Source: Diplocloster modestus (GTDB taxonomy: Bacteria; Bacillota; Clostridia; Lachnospirales; Lachnospiraceae). Taken from it: 64,000 bases of DNA. How positions within the stretch are numbered: the first letter of the stretch is position 1; each line of letters starts with the position of its first letter. A program made the position numbers and the translations under genes. The notes beneath the pieces were generated by a model. The model was not told the DNA's origin. It ran no database searches and saw only the letters and a program-made list of their open reading frames with translations. This document shows, piece by piece, positions 7,082 to 15,466 of this stretch. The stretch covers positions 1 through 64,000 of the forward strand of contig NZ_JAHQCX010000011.1 of NCBI RefSeq assembly GCF_019042245.1. Direction: 5' to 3'.

Positions 7082-9526
7082 ATGGGACTGGACATAAATA
7101 ATAACAGGAATGTCATAAAAAATATAACGAAAAAGGATCTGCATAAAAACAGAAGCCTGAATCTGTTTACCTGTATGACGGTAGCCTTAAGCGTGGCGCT
7201 GGTACTGACCTTTTTACTGTATGGATTCGGAAGCGCAAAAGAAAAATTAAGAAGGTTGGAAGAGCGGCCCCAGGTTACTTATGAACAGATTACGCAGGAA
7301 CAGCTGGAACAGATCAGAAAGCGTCCGGATATTCGGTGGGCCGGCGGCAGTTTGAGCGCCGGCAGCGCGAAGGTAGGAACGGCCCGGTTGGTAGTATTCT
7401 ATCAGGACGCAGTGATGGCGGAAATAAATGATTTAAAATATAAAGGAGAACTGCCCGATGAGGGAATGGAACTGATGCTGCCCCAGGATTACCTGGATCG
7501 TCTTAATATGGAAGCGGCGGCAGGGGATACCGTATCTCTGGATCTGGGAGACGGACAGATCAGGGATTATGTTTTGAGCGGAATCAGCGAAGCTCCCTCC
7601 AAGGGCGGCGGTATCTATCGGATCGTGGCGTCTCAGGATGTGATAGGGATGCTGACCGGTCAGTCTTCAGAGAAAGTCGATGCGGCAGTGGATATGAAAA
7701 ATGCGGCGGATATGTCTCTTGCCGAAGCCACGGAGAAGGCAGCGCGGATCGGGGCGGAATATGGGATTCAGGAAGATCAGATTCAGATGGCGGAATCCTT
7801 TTTTAACCAGGCATCGGTTTCCAGAATCGGTATCTTCACTATCGTAATGCTGGCTGCGGTTGCTGTTCTGATTCTTTTATCCGCGGGCATTGTCATAAAG
7901 AATATCTTCTATATTTCTGTAGCGGGAAAAGTGCGGGAATATGGCCAGTTGCGTACGATCGGAGCTACACAAAGACAGGTTCATCGTCTGGTTACCAGGG
8001 AAGGGATGGTTCTGGCAGCCAGGGGAATTCCTTTTGGCCTGGTGCTGGGGGGACTGATGGGATACATTCTGGTACCCAAGGGGTGGGAATGGAAGACAGC
8101 GCTGCTCTGCGGTATCGTGTGTGTGCTGTTCGGATTCGCAGGGGTCAGGCTGGCGGTCAGAAAACCGGCCCGGATCGCCGCGAAGACTTCACCGATCGAG
8201 GCTGCCCACTACACCGGTTATACCGATAGGAATACCGGGACTAAGAATCTGATGCGCAGCCTGAATCCCTCCCATCTGGGAGTTCTGAACCTGAAGCGCA
8301 GTAAAAAGAAAACAGCCATGACTATGTGTTCTCTGGTTCTGGCGGGGATTCTTCTGGGAACCATCTGCACCTTTGTCGTATCCTACAAGCCGGAACAGGT
8401 GGCGTTATCCCAGTTCCCCAATGGGGAATTACAGGTTAGCCTGACTGTGGATCAGGGATATGGAGCTGATACCAGCCAGAGCAGCCGGATGAAGAATATG
8501 GCGGAGCTTCAAAAAAGCGGTCTGATGACCGAGGTGAAAGAGCAGGTCCAAAAGATCGATGGCGTCATGCAGATCCGCCCATGGTATCTGGTAGAGATCA
8601 AGCAGGATATCTTTCAGGAAGAAAAAGAAGGTTCCATTAACGGTCTGGAAGAACAGGACTTCGAACTGCTCAAACAGATGAATTACGAAGGACCGCAGAC
8701 TTACGAAGAGCTGAACGAACAGATGGGAGTGATCCTTGAAGTGGGAAGCAATAGCAGACTCAAAGAGCATCCGATTCATATAGGGGATACCTTCCACATG
8801 ACCTACTGTGATCCGTCGGGGCAGGAAGTAGTTGTGGAAATGCCGGTTATCGCTACCTATAATCAGATCTTATGGCAGCAGGCGAACAAAGTGGATTATG
8901 GGGAGATCCCCCTGTCTATCATGGGCAGTATGCTGCTGATGCCTGTGTCCCGGCTGGAGCAGCTCACCGGTACCGACAGTACCTATGGGATAGAGATTGC
9001 CGCAGATCCCGCCAAAACACAGACCGTAGAAAAGACCCTAACAGAATTATATGCGGAAAGCGGTAACCTGAATGTCATGTCCAAACAGGAGAGTATGGAC
9101 GCGTACAGGGAGACGATGGAGCCCATGAAGATCGTTCTCAATGTATTAGCTGCATTCCTTATCATATTCGGGATCATCAACCTGATCAATACAAAGCTTA
9201 CGAACCTATACAGCCGCCGCCGGGAGATCGCCGTTCTCCAGTCGGTGGGTATGACAAAGCGGCAGGTCAGCAAGATGCTGAGCCGGGAGAGCACCGTGTA
9301 TACCGCAGTGACCATCGCGTTTACCGTGATCGTCGGAAGCCTTATGGGGTATGGACTGCAGTATGCGATGGAAAATGCCCTTATGGTACCTATGGATTAT
9401 ATGTTTCCTGTGATACCGGTACTGCTGTATGTTGCTGCGCTGCTGGGGGTACAATTTACGCTGAGTGCTTATGGGACACGAATGCTGGCACGTCAGCCGC
9501 TGGTAGAGCGGATTAGGCAGGAATAG
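7082..9526 (+). CDS. FtsX-domain ABC transporter permease
   Basis: About 814-aa permease. An N-terminal transmembrane helix (about residues 30-50) is followed by an extracytoplasmic domain, a three-helix FtsX block (about 250-360), a second large extracytoplasmic domain (about 425-680), and a second FtsX block ending QPLVERIRQE. The two blocks carry the conserved REYGQLRTIGATQRQ and RREIAVLQSVGMTKRQ motifs. ATG 7082 is preferred; an in-frame GTG at 7073 is an alternative that would overlap the ATPase stop. With the upstream ATPase it forms a type VII exporter/mechanotransmission complex for peptides or envelope stress; substrate unknown. Confidence 0.9.
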   Translation: MGLDINNNRNVIKNITKKDLHKNRSLNLFTCMTVALSVALVLTFLLYGFGSAKEKLRRLEERPQVTYEQITQEQLEQIRKRPDIRWAGGSLSAGSAKVGTARLVVFYQDAVMAEINDLKYKGELPDEGMELMLPQDYLDRLNMEAAAGDTVSLDLGDGQIRDYVLSGISEAPSKGGGIYRIVASQDVIGMLTGQSSEKVDAAVDMKNAADMSLAEATEKAARIGAEYGIQEDQIQMAESFFNQASVSRIGIFTIVMLAAVAVLILLSAGIVIKNIFYISVAGKVREYGQLRTIGATQRQVHRLVTREGMVLAARGIPFGLVLGGLMGYILVPKGWEWKTALLCGIVCVLFGFAGVRLAVRKPARIAAKTSPIEAAHYTGYTDRNTGTKNLMRSLNPSHLGVLNLKRSKKKTAMTMCSLVLAGILLGTICTFVVSYKPEQVALSQFPNGELQVSLTVDQGYGADTSQSSRMKNMAELQKSGLMTEVKEQVQKIDGVMQIRPWYLVEIKQDIFQEEKEGSINGLEEQDFELLKQMNYEGPQTYEELNEQMGVILEVGSNSRLKEHPIHIGDTFHMTYCDPSGQEVVVEMPVIATYNQILWQQANKVDYGEIPLSIMGSMLLMPVSRLEQLTGTDSTYGIEIAADPAKTQTVEKTLTELYAESGNLNVMSKQESMDAYRETMEPMKIVLNVLAAFLIIFGIINLINTKLTNLYSRRREIAVLQSVGMTKRQVSKMLSRESTVYTAVTIAFTVIVGSLMGYGLQYAMENALMVPMDYMFPVIPVLLYVAALLGVQFTLSAYGTRMLARQPLVERIRQE

Positions 9527-9548
9527 AGAGGAACTTTTTTTGGGGGAC

Positions 9549-9904
9549 GGGGCGGCCTGACGCGATGGCGGTTTGGGCGGTTTCCGGGGATACTCCCGGG
9601 GGACAGAGGGGGCTTTTGTGTCTCCTTGGGAACGCTTAGGGCTTGCGCTGGCATACGCTAAGTGGAATCGGAATGCCGGGTTCAGGAACCGAGCCTATTC
9701 ACCAGGAACACAGGATGTGTTCCCGGTTCAGAGGCTCTTGCCCGTCGGACGTGAAGTCCGCCGGGCATCCTGAACCCGGCATTCCGATTCCACTAAGCGT
9801 ATGCACAGCCGCCCTATGCGCTCCCAAGGAGACACAAAAGCCCCCTCTGTCCCCCGGGAGTATCCCCGGAAACCGCCCAGACCGCCATCGCGTCAGGCCG
9901 CCCC
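9549..9904 (+). repeat. Giant-hairpin family B, copy B2 (complete)
   Basis: 356-bp imperfect palindrome starting 22 bp after the permease stop. GGGGCGGCC (9549-9557) pairs with GGCCGCCCC (9896-9904), and pairing continues nearly unbroken to CCGGGTTCAGGA / TCCTGAACCCGG. The tip is branched: one arm nests GAGCC/GGCTC around GGAACAC/GTGTTCC, and the other is GCCC..GGACGTGAAGTCC..GGGC. The tip and inner right arm are shared with positions 1-103, and parts of the left arm with 47272-47426. No gene is supported inside it. Confidence 0.9.
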
Positions 9905-10009
9905 TGCTTTATTGATGGGTAAGTTGCATGTTCAAAGGTGTTGATGAATTAGTTTTGTGTTTAAAGGTCTGGTTGGTATGATTTGGGTGTGGTGGGGATT
10001 GTTTTTAGT

Positions 10010-10610
10010 TCAGTAACGATTGTAAGTGATGCGGGCAGGCAGGAGCGGTAGTACAAAGAGCAGCGTCATGGCGGGTGTTTCGTTTGGTGATCTGCTTACT
10101 GGACATGCCTAGGCAGCGGAGAATGTTGTCCTGCTTTTGTTTCTTTTCTTTGCCGCTTAATAGCTGGGTTGCCAGTATGGCCGCACCGGTGATTTCTAAA
10201 ATGAGCGCTCAATAAAAGAGGCAGACTAGCAGGGCATACATTTGAGACAGAGATTCTTTTTGTACCCATTTTCCAGTGAGGTAATCTGCAGTGGGATTTA
10301 CTAGAGCAGTGCCGTATCTACCGTTTGTTGAGCGGATCGTGCTTCTGTCCAGGAGGGTTAGCTGGTCGCTGGAAGCAGCGGTTATGCTCCATAGCATAGG
10401 TCCTGATTTCTTCAACAGTTCCGTCTGCATCCCGAACTGCGCTTTCCCGGTAGAATCGGACCGGATCCCTGCCGTCATTGGCAATAGGACAATCAGACAC
10501 AGGCCCAGAATAATAACAACTGCGCTGCCTGCGGCATAATGAATCATCCGGTTTACCTGGCCCTTTGCGGGCGGAACGCTTCGCCCGCGAATCTCTTTTC
10601 TGCTGTGCAT
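10010..10610 (-). pseudogene. Remnant of a BceB-type FtsX permease
   Basis: Reading from 10610 downward gives a transmembrane segment (IHYAAGSAVVIILGLCLIVL), then about 60 residues, then ALLVCLFY and an in-frame TGA. The same frame continues ALILEITGAAILATQLLSG and LRCLGMSSKQITK, which match the C-terminal end of BceB-like permeases. A further frame change leads to TPAMTLLFVLPLLPARITYN and a stop at 10010. With one stop, at least one frameshift and most of the ~650-aa protein missing, it is a pseudogene. Family assignment rests on motif memory only. Confidence 0.7.
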
Positions 10611-10772
10611 CCTTTATATGCCTCCTTTTTCGAGGTATCTACATTATAAAAGTTGACGGAAGCAGAATGTATAAAAGTCTATAGATGTTATCTGACAGCT
10701 TTGTAAGATTCTAAAAACCCGGCGTGTTTTATCTGCCCGGTTTGTCAACTGCCTGGCGGTTCTATTTTCAGG

Positions 10773-11084
10773 TTAAGCATTTTTGGGGAAATAAAGGGTG
10801 ACAGTCGTATATTGATTTGGCTCAGACGCTATCCCTATGCCGATGCCAAGTTTATCGCACATCTGTTTGCAAAGATACAAACCGATGCCGGTGGCATGGT
10901 TCCCTGCTCTGCCGTTGCTTCCCACAAATCCTTTATCAAATACGCGGCCTATCTCACTGGGCTTAATGCTGATACCTTTCAATTCCGTCTTCGTCAACTC
11001 GGCCTCGCTGCCGCCAAAAACCAGCGTTCCTGCCACCAGTTTGATCCGAACCCCTCTCAAGTAAAAAAATATGTTATTCTGCAT
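10773..11084 (-). pseudogene. C-terminal remnant of a BceS-type histidine kinase
   Basis: Only the catalytic end of an intramembrane-sensing kinase is left: IGRVFDKGFVGSNGRAGNHA, TGIGLYLCKQMCDKLGIGI and TTVTLYFPKN match the G2 region of BceS/GraS-like kinases. The membrane helices, H-box and N-box are absent and no intact upstream reading continues. It lies upstream of the broken BceB remnant on the same strand, so the pair looks like a decayed sensor-transporter module. Confidence 0.75.
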
Positions 11085-11224
11085 GCCCTATCCGACCACA
11101 GCATTACAGAATTTTCCGCGTCCTTGCTCCTGCCGCCCGGCCCTTAGTTCCCTTTATGAAATTTTGTCAAGAAAAAATACTTGACACCCGCATAATCTTC
11201 CTGTATAGTAACAAAGGTGATAAG

Positions 11225-11345
11225 GTTGAACAAAAAGCGGTTCACCCATACTTATATGTGCTATAATACGCACATTTGGAGGAACGGTTGAACATAAAAC
11301 GTTCACCCATACCTATATGTGCTATAATACGCACATTTGGAGGAA
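11225..11345 (+). promoter_or_regulatory. Tandemly duplicated promoter/leader of ylxM-ffh
   Basis: A 61-bp unit is present twice: GTTCACCCATAC, TATATGTGCTATAATACGCA and TTTGGAGGAA recur at a 61-bp offset. Each copy has a perfect TATAAT (11262-11267 and 11323-11328) and an AGGAGG-type site; only the second site is followed by a start codon (ATG 11349). The -35 elements (GTTCAC) are weak. The duplication gives two start points for the signal-recognition operon. Confidence 0.75.
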
Positions 11346-11348
11346 ATA

Positions 11349-11693
11349 ATGGAAAAATTCCTGGAGCAGGCATATTTGTATGATTTTTATGGCGAATTGC
11401 TGACAGAGCATCAAAAACAGATATATGGGGATTTTGTCCTGAATGATTTATCCCTGAGTGAGATTGCCGAAGAGCAGGGAATCAGCCGGCAGGGTGTACA
11501 CGATCTGGTTCGGCGGTGTGATAAGATTTTAAAAGATTATGAAGATAAATTGCATCTGGTGGAAAAGTTTTTATTTGTCAAAAAACAGATTCTGGAGATG
11601 CAGCAGATAATGGAATCGATGGAAGCTTGTGAAGAGCCGGAAAAACTGGGCAGACTGCGGCAGATATCCGGCGAGATTCTGGAGGAATTATAA
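11349..11693 (+). CDS. ylxM: YlxM/p13-like DNA-binding protein of the SRP operon
   Basis: 114-aa protein (MEKFLEQAYLYDFYGELL) of the UPF0122/YlxM family, with a sigma-70 region 4-like helix-turn-helix (LSLSEIAEEQGISRQGVHDLVRRC, about residues 35-58) and a coiled C-terminus. It is co-transcribed with ffh, 3 bases upstream of it, as in most Firmicutes, and members are reported to bind SRP components. ATG 11349 is chosen over the in-frame TTG at 11337 because GGAGGA lies 5 bases before the ATG. Confidence 0.92.
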   Translation: MEKFLEQAYLYDFYGELLTEHQKQIYGDFVLNDLSLSEIAEEQGISRQGVHDLVRRCDKILKDYEDKLHLVEKFLFVKKQILEMQQIMESMEACEEPEKLGRLRQISGEILEEL

Positions 11694-11696
11694 TAC

Positions 11697-13046
11697 ATGG
11701 CATTTGAGAGCTTATCAGACAAACTACAGAATATATTCAAGAACCTGCGCAGCAAAGGCAGGCTGACCGAAGCGGATGTCAAGGCATCGCTAAAAGAGGT
11801 TAAGATGGCATTGCTGGAAGCCGATGTCAGCTTCAAAGTAGTCAAACAGTTCATGAAAGCCGTGCAGGAGCGCGCGGTGGGACAGGATGTGTTAAATGGA
11901 CTGAACCCCGGACAGATGGTAATCAAGATCGTCAACGAAGAGATGGTCAATCTGATGGGAGCAGAGACCACGGAGATTGCGCTGCAGCCAGCCAGTGAGA
12001 TCACAGTACTCATGATGATGGGGCTTCAGGGAGCCGGTAAGACGACTACCACAGCTAAGATCGCGGGAAAGTTAAAATCCAAGGGCCGTAAGCCGTTACT
12101 GGTGGCCTGCGATATCTATCGCCCTGCAGCGATACAGCAGCTGCAGATCAATGGTGACAAACAGGGCGTGGAAGTATTTTCCATGGGAGACAAGAACAAA
12201 CCTGTCAATATTGCCAAAGCGGCAATTGAGCATGCCTCCAAAAACGGACACAACGTAGTGATCCTGGATACCGCAGGGCGCTTACATGTGGACGAAGACA
12301 TGATGAACGAGCTGATCGAGATCAAAGAGAACGTTACGGTAAACCAGAGCCTTCTGGTAGTAGATGCCATGACTGGCCAGGATGCCGTGAATGTGGCGAC
12401 CATGTTCGATGAGAAGATCGGGATTGACGGAGTTATTTTGACGAAGCTGGACGGCGACACCAGAGGCGGCGCGGCGCTTTCGATCCGGGCCGTAACCGGT
12501 AAGCCGATATTGTATATAGGTATGGGTGAGAAGCTCTCGGATCTGGAACAGTTCTATCCGGACCGTATGGCGTCCCGTATCCTGGGGATGGGCGATGTGC
12601 TCACGCTCATAGAAAAAGTCCAGAACGACATCGATGAAGACAAGGCAAGAGAGATGGAGCGCAAGCTGCGCAAGGCAGAGTTCGGATTTGACGACTATCT
12701 GGAGCAGATGCAGCAGATCAAGAAAATGGGCGGTCTCTCAGATCTGCTGGGCATGATTCCCGGTATGGGAGCCCAGATGAAGAACATCGATGAAGTAGTG
12801 GATGACAAGGCCATGTCCCGTGTGGAGGCCATGATTCTGTCCATGACGCCCCAGGAACGTACCAATCCAAGTGTTCTGAACCCGTCGCGGAAGAAACGGA
12901 TCGCGGACGGTGCCGGAGTCAACATCAGCGAGGTAAACCGGCTGGTAAAGCAGTTTGAGCAGGGCAAGAAAATGATGAAGCAGCTTCCCGGTATGATGGG
13001 CGGCAAAATGGGTGGTAAAAGAGGCAAGTTACGGCTTCCCTTTTAA
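11697..13046 (+). CDS. ffh: Signal recognition particle GTPase Ffh (SRP54)
   Basis: Binds 4.5S/6S SRP RNA and hydrophobic signal sequences and targets nascent membrane proteins to FtsY. The 449-aa protein has an N-terminal four-helix bundle, the NG GTPase domain with G1 [10 protein letters not shown] (about residue 107), DTAGRLH and [10 protein letters not shown], and the Met-rich M domain (about 300-449) with GMIPGMG and [13 protein letters not shown]. Length is standard. It follows ylxM and precedes rpsP. Confidence 0.97.
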   Translation: MAFESLSDKLQNIFKNLRSKGRLTEADVKASLKEVKMALLEADVSFKVVKQFMKAVQERAVGQDVLNGLNPGQMVIKIVNEEMVNLMGAETTEIALQPASEITVLMMMGLQGAGKTTTTAKIAGKLKSKGRKPLLVACDIYRPAAIQQLQINGDKQGVEVFSMGDKNKPVNIAKAAIEHASKNGHNVVILDTAGRLHVDEDMMNELIEIKENVTVNQSLLVVDAMTGQDAVNVATMFDEKIGIDGVILTKLDGDTRGGAALSIRAVTGKPILYIGMGEKLSDLEQFYPDRMASRILGMGDVLTLIEKVQNDIDEDKAREMERKLRKAEFGFDDYLEQMQQIKKMGGLSDLLGMIPGMGAQMKNIDEVVDDKAMSRVEAMILSMTPQERTNPSVLNPSRKKRIADGAGVNISEVNRLVKQFEQGKKMMKQLPGMMGGKMGGKRGKLRLPF

Positions 13047-13081
13047 CATATAGAGAAAACCTGAATAAGGAGGTGAAAGTA

Positions 13082-13327
13082 ATGGCAGTAAAAATCAGAT
13101 TAAAGAGAATGGGTGCTAAGAAAAAACCTTTCTATAGAATCATCGTTGCGGATTCCAGATCCCCCAGAGATGGTAAATTCATCGAAGAGATCGGAACCTA
13201 TGATCCCAACCAGGATCCCAGTGTATTCAAGGTTGACGAAGAGCTGGCAAAGAAATGGCTGGCAAATGGCGCACAGCCCACAGAAGTAGTCGGCAAAATC
13301 TTCAAATTAGCAGGCATTGAAAAGTAA
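13082..13327 (+). CDS. rpsP: 30S ribosomal protein S16
   Basis: 81-aa S16 ([20 protein letters not shown]), an early-binding small-subunit protein. AAGGAGGTGA lies 7 bases before ATG 13082; an upstream in-frame alternative start at 13073 overlaps that site and is rejected. It sits 35 bp after ffh in the usual Firmicute order. Confidence 0.97.
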   Translation: MAVKIRLKRMGAKKKPFYRIIVADSRSPRDGKFIEEIGTYDPNQDPSVFKVDEELAKKWLANGAQPTEVVGKIFKLAGIEK

Positions 13328-13355
13328 TGAAAACTTGGCCTGGAGGTGAATAGCC

Positions 13356-13583
13356 ATGAAAGAACTGGTGGAAGTAATCGCCAAAGCATTGGTAGATCAT
13401 CCGGACGAAGTAGTCGTCACACAGACGGAGAACAACAAAGGGATTACGGTTGAGCTTCACGTGGCCAAGGAAGATATGGGTAAGGTCATCGGTAAGCAGG
13501 GCCGTATCGCCAAAGCGATCCGTTCCGTTGTCAAAGCGGCCGCATCCCGGGATGATCAGAATGTAATGGTTGAAATCGTTTAA
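13356..13583 (+). CDS. khpA: KH-domain RNA-binding protein KhpA
   Basis: 75-aa single KH domain (MKELVEVIAKALVDHPDEV) with the RNA-binding GxxG loop in VIGKQGRIAK (about residues 45-54). KhpA partners with KhpB/EloR in RNA binding and, in streptococci, in cell elongation control. RBS TGGAGGTGA; 28 bp after rpsP. Confidence 0.93.
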   Translation: MKELVEVIAKALVDHPDEVVVTQTENNKGITVELHVAKEDMGKVIGKQGRIAKAIRSVVKAAASRDDQNVMVEIV

Positions 13584-13600
13584 CCATACAAACCAGAACC

Positions 13601-13692
13601 AAAAGGGACAGTCCTCAGGTTCCATAAGATGTTTAAAAAAGCGGAACCATTCCGCTCTCTTATGAGACCTGCGGATAGTCCTTTCTTTTTTA
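13601..13692 (+). terminator. Long nested hairpin terminator after khpA
   Basis: Nested pairs AAAGGGAC/AGTCCTTT, CAGGT/ACCTG, CATAAGA/TCTTATG and GCGGAA/TTCCGC lead into CTTTCTTTTTT. It splits the usual rpsP-khpA-rimM-trmD transcript in two. Just downstream (13705-13775) TATATCGG is repeated three times in an AT-rich stretch that probably holds the rimM promoter. Confidence 0.75.
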
Positions 13693-13809
13693 TTCCATAT
13701 TAAAGGGTATATCGGAATTATATGAATGTGCATATCGGAAATGTATTATAGTGTATATCGGTAATATAATATACAAAACTTAAATGAATAAAGCAGGAGA
13801 ATAAGTCAT

Positions 13810-14316
13810 ATGGAGCAGTATTTGCAGGTAGGAGTTATAGCCTCCACCCACGGGATCCGGGGAGAAGTCAAGGTATATCCCACCACGGATGACATTTCCC
13901 GTTTCAAAAAATTAAAAAAGATAATTCTGGATACAGGAAAAGAACAACGTTCTCTTGAGATTGAAGGAGTAAAATTTTTTAAGCAGTTTGTGATTCTCAA
14001 ATTCAAGGGCATTGATCATATAAATGACATTGAAAAATATAAAGGAAAGCCCCTTCTGGTAGCCCGGGAGCAGGCCGTGAAACTGGCCAGGGATGAATAC
14101 TTCGTAGCGGATCTGATCGGCCTTCTGGTCATTACGGATGAAGGAGAGGAGTTGGGCCCCCTGATTGACGTGCTGGAAACGGGAGCGAATGATGTCTATG
14201 TGATCGACACCGCAGACCACAAAGAGCTCCTGCTACCGGCGATCAAAGAATGCATCCTTGAAGTCGATATGGAGAGCAAAAAGATGCTGGTGCATCTCAT
14301 GCCTGGTTTACGCTGA
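13810..14316 (+). CDS. rimM: Ribosome maturation factor RimM
   Basis: 168-aa 16S rRNA processing factor that assists 30S head assembly through S19. The N-terminal beta-barrel carries [20 protein letters not shown], and a PRC-barrel domain begins near residue 95 ([13 protein letters not shown]) and ends LVHLMPGL. Length and order before trmD are typical. Confidence 0.95.
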   Translation: MEQYLQVGVIASTHGIRGEVKVYPTTDDISRFKKLKKIILDTGKEQRSLEIEGVKFFKQFVILKFKGIDHINDIEKYKGKPLLVAREQAVKLARDEYFVADLIGLLVITDEGEELGPLIDVLETGANDVYVIDTADHKELLLPAIKECILEVDMESKKMLVHLMPGLR

Positions 14317-14332
14317 ACAAATCAGCAATTCG

Positions 14333-14446
14333 GGACATGTCCAAATCAGTCTGGGACATGTCTATTCTGGAATGGACATGTCCCAAACCGGAATGGACAT
14401 GTCCCAAACCGGAATGGACATGTCCCAAACCGGAATGGACATGTCC
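14333..14446 (+). repeat. REP-like palindrome array in the rimM-trmD gap
   Basis: Six GGACATGTCC palindromes start at 14333, 14354 (one mismatch), 14374, 14395, 14416 and 14437, at 20-21 bp spacing. The first two are in the opposite orientation to the last four, judged by the flanking CCAAATCAGTCTGG versus CCCAAACCGGAAT. The same unit flanks the RAYT gene at 32265. The array is also open in the trmD frame (repeating MDMSQTG), but a good RBS and ATG lie downstream at 14477. Confidence 0.9.
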
Positions 14447-14476
14447 CTTTTCGGTATTTTAGCAGGAGGAAAACGA

Positions 14477-15253
14477 ATGAATTTTCATATATTGACATTG
14501 TTTCCAGAGATGATCATGCAGGGAATCGGTACCAGCATCACGGGCCGGGCCATGGAGGCCGGCCTTATTTCGGTGGAAGCGGTGAACATCCGGGACTATT
14601 CGGATAACAAGCACTGTAAAGTGGATGACTACCCCTATGGGGGCGGCGCGGGTATGGTAATGTATGCCGAGCCTGTATACCAGGCTTATGAGGCGGTACG
14701 GGAAAAAATCGGGCAAAAGCCCAGGGTGATCTACATGACTCCTCAGGGCAAGGTGTTCCGGCAGGAAATGGCGGAAGAGCTTTTCAAGGAAGAGGACCTG
14801 ATCTTCCTGTGCGGACATTATGAGGGAATCGATGAGCGGGTTTTAGAAGAGATCGTGACGGACAATGTGTCCATCGGGGACTATGTGCTGACCGGCGGAG
14901 AACTGCCTGCTATGGTCATGATCGACGCGATTTCACGGCTGGTGCCTGGAGTGCTGAATAACGATGCCTCCGCGGAAATCGAATCTTTTCACGATAATTT
15001 GCTGGAATACCCTCAATACAGCCGCCCGGAGGAGTGGCGGGGGAAAAAGGTGCCGGAGGTGCTGATGTCGGGGCATCATGCCAATATAGAGAAATGGCGC
15101 AGGGAACAGTCTCTGATCCGAACCATCCAGAGACGCCCGGATTTACTGGAAAATGCAAATCTGACCAAACAGGAGCGGATTTTCGTCGATAAATGGATAA
15201 GGGAACAGGAAACGGAAAATATTATGGATACCGAAGAAACGGCAGGAGACTGA
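14477..15253 (+). CDS. trmD: tRNA (guanine37-N1)-methyltransferase
   Basis: 258-aa SPOUT methyltransferase (MNFHILTLFPEM) that makes m1G37 in tRNAs and prevents +1 frameshifting. The trefoil-knot AdoMet site is seen as YMTPQGK, LCGHYEGIDER and SIGDYVLTGGELPAMVMIDA, and GGGAGMVM is an early family motif. ATG 14477 is preceded by AGGAGGA. An open in-frame extension to 14258 runs through the palindrome array and the end of rimM and is not believed. The C-terminus has a short acidic tail beyond the usual end. Confidence 0.95.
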   Translation: MNFHILTLFPEMIMQGIGTSITGRAMEAGLISVEAVNIRDYSDNKHCKVDDYPYGGGAGMVMYAEPVYQAYEAVREKIGQKPRVIYMTPQGKVFRQEMAEELFKEEDLIFLCGHYEGIDERVLEEIVTDNVSIGDYVLTGGELPAMVMIDAISRLVPGVLNNDASAEIESFHDNLLEYPQYSRPEEWRGKKVPEVLMSGHHANIEKWRREQSLIRTIQRRPDLLENANLTKQERIFVDKWIREQETENIMDTEETAGD

Positions 15254-15285
15254 GGGGCGTGCAGACAGACACCAGGTGAAATCCG

Positions 15286-15314
15286 TTGACAGCCTATTTT
15301 TAAAACCGTATAAT
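15286..15314 (+). promoter_or_regulatory. Consensus promoter for the metB-like/dapF genes
   Basis: TTGACA (15286-15291), 17-base spacer, TATAAT (15309-15314): a perfect housekeeping consensus. The ~145-base leader to the next gene contains a 36-bp tandem duplication (ATGGAAGATGTCC..CAGA.TATTCA at about 15313 and 15349). No known riboswitch was recognised. Confidence 0.8.
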
Positions 15315-15466
15315 GGAAGATGTCCGTAGCAGAGTATTCAGACCAGGGCATGGAAGATGTCCACAACAGAATATTCAAGCCTAAGGATCGGGTTTTAAAA
15401 CTAAAGTCATAGTCAGTAGCAACGCACTGGCTCTAGAATCCTAAAAGAAAAACGAGGTATGGACTT

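Noticed and set aside
9573-9915. Open frames inside hairpin B2
   Set aside because: Same reason: palindromic, non-conserved composition with no plausible start signal.
14333-14446. CRISPR array
   Set aside because: Units are only ~21 bp with a 10-bp palindrome and near-identical spacers, not 28-36 bp repeats with unique spacers, and no cas genes are present.
14258-14476. N-terminal extension of TrmD reading through the palindrome array (MDMSQTG repeats)
   Set aside because: It starts inside rimM without a ribosome site, while ATG 14477 has AGGAGGA and the standard TrmD N-terminus.
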